A stretch of 43,883 bases of DNA from Nostoc sp. LPT (GTDB taxonomy: Bacteria > Cyanobacteriota > Cyanobacteriia > Cyanobacteriales > Nostocaceae), in NCBI RefSeq assembly GCF_017115165.1, contig NZ_JABXKF010000034.1:1-43883 (forward strand). Direction: 5' to 3'. The translations under genes were made by a program, and so were the position numbers. Position 1 is the first letter of the stretch. Every line of letters begins with the position of its first letter. The notes below the pieces were generated by a model that did not search any database, was not told the DNA's origin, and saw only the letters and a list, made by a program, of their open reading frames with translations. Shown piece by piece: positions 37,901 through 43,883 of this stretch.

Positions 37901-38810
37901 TACTCGCAAAATTCTACTCTCTCCAGACAGCGCTCTCAACCTCATTCCCTTTGAAGCACTAGTAGATGAAAATAATCGCTATCTAGTTGAAAACTATTCT
38001 TTCACTTACCTCACCTCTGGACGAGATTTGCTAAGACTACAAAACCATTCTCCCAGCCAACAGCCACCAGTCCTCATTGCTGACCCTAATTTCAATCGTC
38101 CTGGTGAAGTAGTTGCACGTCAACCTAATGCTAATAGTATTGATAATAGTATTGATGTAAAAAATACCCGCTCTATTGACCTGTCGCAGAGAACATTTTC
38201 TCCTCTAGAAGGTACTGCTAAAGAAGCCGAAGCGATTTCGATTCTCTTAAAAGTCAAGCCTTTAACAGGTGCTAAAGCTACAGAAGGTGCAGTCAAACAA
38301 GTTAAAAGCCCCAGGATTCTGCATATCGCCACGCATGGTTTTTTTGAAAATGCCCCAGCAAACAAAGAGAAAACCACACTTGATGATAATCCTTTACTCC
38401 TATCAGGATTAGTTTTTGCTGGCTTAAAACCGCGTCAAAGTGGCGGCGAAGATGGCATTCTCACTGCGCTGGAAACAACTGCACTAAATCTAGTCGGTAC
38501 AAAACTAGTTGTACTATCTGCCTGCGATACAGGTTTGGGAAACATTTCTGCGGGAGAAGGCATTTATGGTTTGCGTCGCGCTTTGGTAATTGCTGGCTCT
38601 GAAAGTCAAATGATTAGTTTGTGGAAAGTAGATGATGATGCTACCAAAGAGTTGATGGTTGCTTACTACAAAAAATTGCTAGACAATCAGGGGCGCAGTG
38701 AAGCACTACGCCAAACTCAATTAGAGATGTTAAAGGGTGAAAAGTATCAGCATCCCTACTACTGGGCTGCGTTTATACCTTCTGGTGATTGGACACCGTT
38801 GAATAAGTGA
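34923..38810 (+). CDS. TPR-CHAT protein (putative caspase-like protease)
   Basis: The 1295-residue protein begins with a signal-like hydrophobic segment (ITLTTLLATAGLWVLM). Then come 42-residue kinesin-light-chain-type TPRs from about residue 75 to 740 (unit motif LGEEHPDVAVSLNNLAFLYE), a linker with a coiled coil (about 830-880), and a C-terminal CHAT domain from about 890. The proposed catalytic pair is present: His1138 in HIATHGFF and Cys1201 in VVLSACDTGLG, with GEGIYGLRRAL after it. CHAT proteins are caspase/separase-related; in type III-E CRISPR and other defence systems a TPR-CHAT protein is an activated protease. This one is probably exported or membrane-bound, and its trigger and target are unknown. 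Last gene of the operon. Confidence 0.92.
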   Translation: MNNLRTRQVITLTTLLATAGLWVLMPKPTIGQSTPPVSTAQSAQLAEAERLNQQMIRLYNEGKYSEAIPLAERALAISKQILGEEHPDVAQSLNNLALLYESQGRYANAEPLYRQALEMRKRLLGEEHPDVAVSLNNLAFLYESQGRYADAEPLYRQALEMRKRLLGEEHPDVAVSLNNLAFLYESQGRYADAEPLYRQALEMRKRLLGEEHPDVAVSLNNLAFLYESQGRYADAEPLYRQALEMRKRLLGEEHPDVAVSLNNLAFLYESQGRYADAEPLYRQALEMRKRLLGEEHPDVAVSLNNLAFLYESQGRYADAEPLYRQALEMRKRLLGEEHPDVAVSLNNLAFLYESQGRYADAEPLYRQALEMRKRLLGEEHPDVAVSLNNLAFLYESQGRYADAEPLYRQALEMRKRLLGEEHPDVAVSLNNLAFLYESQGRYADAEPLYRQALEMRKRLLGEEHPDVAVSLNNLAFLYESQGRYADAEPLYRQALEMRKRLLGEEHPDVAVSLNNLAFLYESQGRYADAEPLYRQALEMRKRLLGEEHPDVAVSLNNLAFLYESQGRYADAEPLYRQALEMRKRLLGEEHPDVAVSLNNLAFLYESQGRYADAEPLYRQALEMRKRLLGEEHPDVAVSLNNLAFLYESQGRYADAEPLYRQALEMRKRLLGEEHPDVAVSLNNLAFLYESQGRYADAEPLYRQALEMRKRLLGEEHPSVATSLNNLAALYWGQGDINHALEFFTQGLKVEEHNLTLNLAVGFERQKRDYVNTISATTDSSISLHLNSATKNPAPTTLALNTVLQRKGRILDVLTNSQQILRQRLDPESQSLLKNLTNTQSQLAHLFYNRPETLPLDQYRTQVTQLETQIKQLEDQLSRRSEKFRTQSQPITLETIQKLIPGDAALVELVQYQPFNPKAASDNRFGKPRYAVYILLAKGEPKGIDLGDAETIQKTLELFRDNLRDAGTDITQVKQSARDLDKILMQRVRKLLGNTRKILLSPDSALNLIPFEALVDENNRYLVENYSFTYLTSGRDLLRLQNHSPSQQPPVLIADPNFNRPGEVVARQPNANSIDNSIDVKNTRSIDLSQRTFSPLEGTAKEAEAISILLKVKPLTGAKATEGAVKQVKSPRILHIATHGFFENAPANKEKTTLDDNPLLLSGLVFAGLKPRQSGGEDGILTALETTALNLVGTKLVVLSACDTGLGNISAGEGIYGLRRALVIAGSESQMISLWKVDDDATKELMVAYYKKLLDNQGRSEALRQTQLEMLKGEKYQHPYYWAAFIPSGDWTPLNK
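35297..37060 (+). repeat. 14 nearly identical 126-bp tandem units in the TPR-CHAT gene
   Basis: The string CGAAGAGCATCC recurs every 126 bp from 35171 to 37061. The first unit (35171-35296) has several differences; the next 14 are almost base-identical, with CGTCAAGC replacing CGCCAAGC only in the last two. Each encodes one 42-residue TPR. Confidence 0.95.
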
Positions 38811-38985
38811 ATTGGCTTTGAGCGTCAGGCGATCGCTCTATATTACCAACTTAATATGAAATAGAGTGCGATCGCATCCCTCGCAAACTCAAGCTGTTGA
38901 TTCAGCTTTGTACTTGAAATGCGATCGCCACTAAACTAAACCTTGGAGCAAATATTCCCAAATCCTTACAGGGAAGTCTTTTGCG

Positions 38986-39126
38986 AAATTGTACAACTTT
39001 TTTATTTGTTTTTGGATCGTAGCATTATGAAATTGTAGAACTTTATTTTTTCAAAACTTCTCAGTACCTAACGATATAATAGTGCTTGTAGCCGCGCAAA
39101 TTGTACAACTTTTTTAGTTGTTTACA
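38986..39126. repeat. Distal transposon end with three TnsB-type sites
   Basis: Three inverted copies of the end motif start at 38986 (AAATTGTACAACTTTTTTAT), 39030 (AAATTGTAGAACTTTATTTT) and 39098 (AAATTGTACAACTTTTTTAG), the last running to TTGTTTACA at 39126. Spacing of 44 and 68 bp resembles the loosely spaced left end of Tn7. They match, inverted, the sites at 9661-9712. Confidence 0.75.
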
Positions 39127-40457
39127 AAAGAATCCAATGCTTCATCTAACTACTGGCTAACCCAAGAATTCCCTCCAGTTTATCTAAAACTGTACTGACA
39201 GGCATATTGCTCAACATCTGGTTCAACTGCGTAATATCCTGTTTGCAAGAAAGTTTTGATTTTTTGTGCGATCGCTTCTAGTGTTTCTTGGCTTGGTTGT
39301 TTCTTAAGCAGACAAAAAAGAACACAAGGGATGCCTAAGCAATCTGGCAGTTAACTCAAAGGTAAATTTTTTTTCGATAACTCTTCATTACCCTGGCGAC
39401 TGTTTTTTTATAAAAATCTATTTTTGTTCAAAATCTACCAATATAATCCAGTTTCAGATCCACCGTCCTCAGTAGTTTTTATACAATGGCTACGATGGGC
39501 TACGCCTAAGCTACAGGAGTATGTTTGGTGGAGATAGTTATCCCCCTAAGTAGCTTTTGATAACTTGCCAATACTCTACAGCGATTCGTCAGAACCTCGC
39601 AGCATAACCCCAGATTTCAAAAACTCTTACAGCTCAGCTTGCTTGTCTACTAGGGGGACGACACCCTACATGAGCAGATCAAACAACCATTTAGCTGCTA
39701 TTTAACTGCCGCATCTAATTATTAATGGCTATCAAGACATGAAGAATACATGAAGAATACATAAAGATAAGTACCGACATTATACTGAGCGGCAAATAAT
39801 GTGAAGAGTATGCAAAGATATGTCTTTAAATGTGGACATCTCAGTAAATCTTCAGATATGGTTATCAAAGTGTTATTTAGATGTTCCCTATTTTTAAGCT
39901 ACACACCCGCGGGCGATAGCCCACAACAACTGCATAAAAATTCTTTCCCTATCGAAAGTGAATTATTCTCTATATTTACGACAGTAGGGCTACGCTTTGA
40001 TGAGAAATATGAAGTGTGGGTTTTAGGCATTCAAGCTTGATTTTTCGACACTTTGTCAGTGATGGCTGGGTTGATCTGCGGATCAAGAATGATAGAAAAA
40101 GTGTGAAACCATCTGTTTTTCTAAATACACGCTCATAAATATGTACAATGCTTAAGACTTAGATAGTCGTAAATAGCATTATTAACGGGTACACAAATAA
40201 CGAATGAAAAAGGAAATAGGGAATTAGATAAAGAATTTAACTTTGAACCTCCTGCCTTTTTCAAGTCAGTTAGATAAGTCTTACTTACAAGCTTATCAAT
40301 AGGGTAAATCTTCGAGAAAATTGCTAGCCCCCAAGGGTGACATAAAAGGTATGTCGAAAGCGTTAACTCTCGGCAATTTCTGTGTGTCCTTAAATAACAT
40401 TAACAAAAAGTTAATAGCTGAAGTTACTCAAAAAATCGATTCAGGAAGATAAAAGTT
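39127..40457. other. Long gene-poor stretch between the island and the RTX gene
   Basis: About 1.3 kb without a convincing gene. On the minus strand about 39146-39260 reads as the tail of a lost protein (QDITQLNQMLSNMPVSTVLD ... ILGLASS) ending in TAG at 39146-39148. The plus-strand frame at 39801-40040 has no recognised domain and crosses a GC-rich palindromic repeat (CCCGCGGGCGATAGCCC, about 39907), so I do not call it. A GGAAG ribosome-binding site lies just before 40458. Confidence 0.45.
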
Positions 40458-43268
40458 ATGGTGAATATCATTGGAACCAACGGTAAGGATACTCTACTGG
40501 GTAGTGAAGGCGCAGATACAATTAACGCTAAAGTAGGTGATGATATCATCAATGGCAAAAATGGCAACGACCTTTTAAGCGGTGATGCCGGAAATGATAC
40601 CCTCATTGGTGGTGCAGGGAATGATACTCTCCTTGGTGATACGGATAACGACTCCCTCCGTGGTGGTACAGATAACGACTCCCTCCGTGGTGGTACTGGT
40701 AATAACCTGGTAGGGGGTGATGAGGGAAACGATACCCTTGATGCTGCCTATTCTTCTGGAAATAATATCCTCAGTGGAGATGCTGGGAATGACTACCTCG
40801 ATATTAGCTATTCTGTTGGCAACAATACGGTTTCAGGCAAAGATGGCGATGATTCTTTTTACGCAGATGAAGTCCAGGGTAGAAACACTCTAAATGGAGG
40901 CGCTGGTAATGACACTTTCTATTTGTCCGCCTCAAAAACTGCCCCTTCTTCCTTAACTACTCAAAGCGTAAATGGAGAAACAGGTGAAGATTACTTGTCT
41001 GTATATTACACCAGGGCTACTAAAGGAATCACAACGACATTCGATGCTGCTACTAACACTGGCTCCATTAGGGCTGGCACAAATCAGATTAACTACAACA
41101 ATATCGAACAATTAGAAATTAGAGGTACAACCTACGCTGACTTTATTGTCGGGAGCAATGGCAACGATTTACTCTTCGGAGGCAGTAGTGGCAATGATTT
41201 AAATTATGGCAATGATACGATTTTTGGTGGTGAAGGTAACGATTGCTTAAATGTTGATTATTCAACAAGCGATAACATCCTTAACGGTGGTGTTGGTAAC
41301 GATCAATTCAGTGCTACCTCTTCAACAGGCGATAACATCCTCAATGGAGAAGATGGCAATGATAATCTCTCTGCGTCTAAAACGGATGGCAATAACACCC
41401 TCAACGGTGGTGCTGGTGACGATCAATTAAATGCTAACTATTCAACAGGCGATAATATCCTCAATGGAGGAGATGGCAATGATTCTCTTAGTGCCTCTCG
41501 CGACTATGACTATTCCGCCTCTTTTACCTCCGGCAATAACACTCTCAATGGTGGTGCTGGTGACGATAAATTGAGTGTTAACTATTCAACGGGCGATAAC
41601 ATCCTCAATGGAGAAGATGGCAATGATTCTTTCTTTGCCTCTGGCTACTACGACGACAAAAAAGCCCAAGGCACGTTTGGTAATAACATTTTCAATGGAG
41701 GGAATGGTAATGATTCCTTCTCTTTCGTTTTATATACTTCCCCACCTTCCTTAGCGACTCAAACAGTAGATGGAGGGACAGGTAACGATTTGTTGAGCGT
41801 TTCGTATGTCTATCCTAGTGGGGGAATCACAACAACATTCAATGCTGCTACTAACACTGGCTCGATTAGGGCGGGCACGGATCTGATTAACTACAAGAAT
41901 ATCGAAGGATTACATATCTCAGGTACAGTCTACAATGACTTGATTGTGGGAAGTAATGGCAACGATACCCTTTCGCTCTACGGGAGTAGTAGTGGCAATG
42001 ATACTATCGATGGCGGAAAAGGTGATGATTTATTGGAAGCCTATTATTACAGTAATTCTAGCGGGGGTGAGGGAATCACTTCAACATTCAATGCTGTTAC
42101 TAACACTGGCTCTATTACATCAGGCACAAATCAGGTTAGCTACAAGAATATTGAACGATTAAATATCTCAGGTACAGCCTACAATGATTTGATTGTGGGG
42201 GGCAATGGCAATGATACACTCACCGGATGCGATCGCGGCAAAGATACCATCGATGGAGGCAAAGGTGACGATTTGTTGTCCTTCTATAACTATTCTATCG
42301 GCCAGGGAATCACTTCGACATTCAATGCTGCTACTAACACTGGTTCGATTACAGCAGGCCCGAATCAGGTTAGCTACAAGAATATCGAACAATTAAATAT
42401 CTCAGGTACAAACTACGATGATTTGATTGTGGGGAGCAATGGCAACGATACCCTCGCTGGGGGACAAGGAAATAACACGATTCTCGGCGGTGCAGGTAAG
42501 GATTACTTGAGTGCTGACTATTCAAATGGTAATAATTCGCTCTCTGGTGGTGATGATAATGATTCTCTTAACGTCTCTGGCTCCTACGACGACTACCGAG
42601 GCGATTTTTATCTTGATGCTATCTCTGGTAAGAACACCCTCAATGGTGGCGCTGGTGACGATAACTTAGTTACTAACTACTCATCAGGCAATAACCTACT
42701 GAATGGGGGCGATGGCAATGATACTCTGACAGCCGCTGGTTCAGCCTCCTTATATTCTTTATATGGAGCTTATACTGTCTCTGGGAATAGCACGCTCAAT
42801 GGTGGTGCTAATGACGATCGCTTGATTGTTGACTATTCATCAGGCAATAATCTACTGGATGGAGGCGATGGTAATGATACTCTCACAGCCTCTGGTGCGT
42901 CTGGTAAAAACACCTTCCAAGGTGGCAAAGGTAATGATAACCTTTATGGAGGAGCTGGTACTGATACCTTTGTTTTCAATAGTTTCAATGAAGGCGTTGA
43001 TAGTATTTATAACTTCAACGCGATTAATGAACTGATTCAGGTATCAGCTGCTGGTTTTGGTGGTGCGTTATCATCAGGTTTACTCTCAGCTAGCTCTTTT
43101 ACCCTTGGAACATCTGCAACAACGAGCAATCAGCGATTTATTTATAACAACACTACAGGTGCACTATATTTTGACCAAGATGGCAGTGCGGGTGGATTTA
43201 CTCAGGTACAATTTGCACAACTATCTGGTGGAGTGTCACTAAGCCAAAACAACTTTCTAGTTGTTTAA
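40458..43268 (+). CDS. RTX-type calcium-binding repeat protein
   Basis: The 936-residue acidic protein is made almost entirely of hemolysin-type nonapeptide repeats (GGxGxDxLx), for example GNDTLIGGAGNDTLLGD near residue 45 and many later blocks such as GGAGDDQLNA. These form parallel beta-rolls that bind Ca2+ outside the cell. Repeat blocks alternate with longer segments (ITTTFNAATNTGSIRAGT) that recur four or five times. The end, about 840-936, is a non-repeat domain (GAGTDTFVFNSFNEGVDSI ... FIYNNTTGALYFDQDG) typical of type I-secreted proteins, where the export signal lies. No signal peptide is present, in agreement with type I secretion. No toxin or enzyme domain is visible. The HlyD gene at 2084 is too distant to be linked. 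Confidence 0.92.
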   Translation: MVNIIGTNGKDTLLGSEGADTINAKVGDDIINGKNGNDLLSGDAGNDTLIGGAGNDTLLGDTDNDSLRGGTDNDSLRGGTGNNLVGGDEGNDTLDAAYSSGNNILSGDAGNDYLDISYSVGNNTVSGKDGDDSFYADEVQGRNTLNGGAGNDTFYLSASKTAPSSLTTQSVNGETGEDYLSVYYTRATKGITTTFDAATNTGSIRAGTNQINYNNIEQLEIRGTTYADFIVGSNGNDLLFGGSSGNDLNYGNDTIFGGEGNDCLNVDYSTSDNILNGGVGNDQFSATSSTGDNILNGEDGNDNLSASKTDGNNTLNGGAGDDQLNANYSTGDNILNGGDGNDSLSASRDYDYSASFTSGNNTLNGGAGDDKLSVNYSTGDNILNGEDGNDSFFASGYYDDKKAQGTFGNNIFNGGNGNDSFSFVLYTSPPSLATQTVDGGTGNDLLSVSYVYPSGGITTTFNAATNTGSIRAGTDLINYKNIEGLHISGTVYNDLIVGSNGNDTLSLYGSSSGNDTIDGGKGDDLLEAYYYSNSSGGEGITSTFNAVTNTGSITSGTNQVSYKNIERLNISGTAYNDLIVGGNGNDTLTGCDRGKDTIDGGKGDDLLSFYNYSIGQGITSTFNAATNTGSITAGPNQVSYKNIEQLNISGTNYDDLIVGSNGNDTLAGGQGNNTILGGAGKDYLSADYSNGNNSLSGGDDNDSLNVSGSYDDYRGDFYLDAISGKNTLNGGAGDDNLVTNYSSGNNLLNGGDGNDTLTAAGSASLYSLYGAYTVSGNSTLNGGANDDRLIVDYSSGNNLLDGGDGNDTLTASGASGKNTFQGGKGNDNLYGGAGTDTFVFNSFNEGVDSIYNFNAINELIQVSAAGFGGALSSGLLSASSFTLGTSATTSNQRFIYNNTTGALYFDQDGSAGGFTQVQFAQLSGGVSLSQNNFLVV

Positions 43269-43820
43269 TCCTCTACGCCACAGTCAAATAGAAATCTTCA
43301 GAATGCGAGGTGCTTAATATAGCACCTTGGATTCGATTCATTAATGGAATTATTAAACCACGCGGTAGAATAATTACTCCAATCAGTGCAAATAGCGAGG
43401 CGATGTAATGTGCTTGGTTCCCCGCCAAGAGCAAGCAATTGACCATCTGTTCTAAGAGCGATCGCTTATATAGCGTTTCTCACTGGCGTGCAGTACAGTT
43501 TTGACCTCTCTCCTTATAGGCTACGGTGTACACACAAGTCGAAAAAACTTCATCCACCAAAAATTTGCGGTGAAGCAGCGCTCTTGGTAGGGTTTCCAAC
43601 GCCAGATGCTCCACTTGGGGAGACCCCATCGCCCTTGGCGTCTCCCCTTGGGAGAAGACCGCACTGGCTCCTTTGCAGGCGACTGCTGTTAGCGCAGCGT
43701 TAGCGACGCAGGAGCGTCACCCGAACGCGAGTGCGTCTCCGATAGGAGAAGGGTGCGTGACGCTGGCGTGACAAAGCTAAATTGTTGCAATCATGGCGAT
43801 GCCTGCGGTTCTTGCTAGCC
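43269..43820. other. Repeat-rich intergenic DNA
   Basis: No convincing gene is present. From about 43590 to 43760 the sequence is a run of GC-rich, partly palindromic interspersed repeats (CTCCACTTGGGGAGACCCC, GTTAGCGCAGCGTTAGCGAC) of the kind that fills Nostoc intergenic regions. The short plus-strand frame over it (43488-43703) is made of this repeat DNA and is not called. Confidence 0.5.
43308..43327 (+). terminator. Possible terminator hairpin after the RTX gene
   Basis: AGGTGCT and AGCACCT form a 7-bp stem with a 6-nt loop 40 bp after the RTX stop. No T run follows, so its activity is uncertain. Confidence 0.35.
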
Positions 43821-43883
43821 AACGCATTTGTTATTTTGGCGAACTCATTTGTTATTTTGGCGAACTCATTTGTTATTTTGGCG
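43821..43883. repeat. 21-bp tandem repeat, three copies, running off the window
   Basis: Units at 43821, 43842 and 43863 each read AAC(G/T)CATTTGTTATTTTGGCG without gaps; the array may continue past the window end. This is like the long tandemly repeated repetitive (LTRR) sequences of heterocystous cyanobacteria. Confidence 0.8.

Larger units (their letters stand above)
9661..39126. mobile_element. Decayed Tn7-like type I-B CRISPR-associated transposon (CAST) with defence cargo
   Basis: A 29.5-kb island between glmS and the RTX gene. Its edges carry matching inverted repeats: TGTATAACAAATAAAAAAGT from 9661 and, reading inward from 39126 on the minus strand, TGTAAACAACTAAAAAAGTT. Inside are cas6, cas8, cas7, cas5, a CRISPR array and a TnsD-family gene, with no cas3 or adaptation genes, which is the known plan of type I-B CASTs. 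tnsA, tnsB and tnsC are missing. The rest is cargo: a DISARM-like system and a TPR-CHAT operon. I see no matching 5-bp target duplication (left flank TAGTG, right flank AAAGA), so the exact outer bases are uncertain. Confidence 0.78.

Noticed and set aside
39801..40040. 79-codon plus-strand frame in the right flank
   Set aside because: No domain; it crosses a GC-rich palindromic repeat and lacks a good ribosome-binding site.
43488..43703. 71-codon frame after the RTX gene
   Set aside because: It is a translation of interspersed repeat DNA.

Overview
The window comes from a filamentous, probably heterocyst-forming cyanobacterium of the Nostoc/Anabaena type. The signs are psaC next to glmS, frequent HIP1 octamers (GCGATCGC), heptanucleotide tandem repeats (STRRs) between genes, MITE-like hairpins, and CHAT/TPR and RTX families typical of these genomes. 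No database search was possible, so family names rest on motifs and gene context.

Left flank (1-9638): an apparently ordinary chromosomal stretch. It holds a small DUF7219-like protein, a Uma2-family nuclease, an HlyD adaptor plus MacB/FtsX-like permease (no ATPase gene in the window), a secreted protein of unknown function, two small hypothetical genes, psaC and glmS.

Island (about 9661-39126, 29.5 kb): the main feature. It starts 22 bp after the glmS stop codon, as expected for the Tn7 attachment site. Matching inverted AT-rich end repeats (TGTA-AACAA-TAAAAAAGTT-TACAAT pattern) lie at both edges. Inside are cas6-cas8-cas7-cas5 of the Myxan/DevR-like type I-B group, an 11-repeat CRISPR array, and a full-length TnsD/TniQ-family targeting gene. 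There is no cas1, cas2, cas3 or cas4. This is the layout of a type I-B CRISPR-associated transposon (CAST). tnsA, tnsB and tnsC are absent: in their place are a ribosome-binding site, a six-codon stub and a C-terminal fragment of a second TniQ/TnsD protein. cas8 is also cut by one in-frame stop. The element is therefore probably not autonomous, but it may keep both ends, a targeting protein and possibly a Cascade.

Cargo: (a) a DISARM-like block on the minus strand, drmD - sacsin-like ATPase/HNH - drmA - drmB, facing a plus-strand C5-cytosine methyltransferase, with an Xre-type regulator nearby and no drmC-type PLD nuclease seen; (b) a three-gene plus-strand operon of a membrane TPR protein, a secreted FecR-like/TPR protein and a 1295-residue TPR-CHAT protein carrying 14 nearly identical 126-bp units. 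Several cargo genes are damaged: drmD has an in-frame TAG near its N-terminus, the sacsin-like/HNH gene appears to have an internal deletion with a frameshift, and the small gene beside the array has a homopolymer frameshift.

Right flank (39127-43883): a mostly non-coding stretch, one 936-residue RTX-type calcium-binding protein, then repeat-rich intergenic DNA ending in three copies of a 21-bp tandem repeat.
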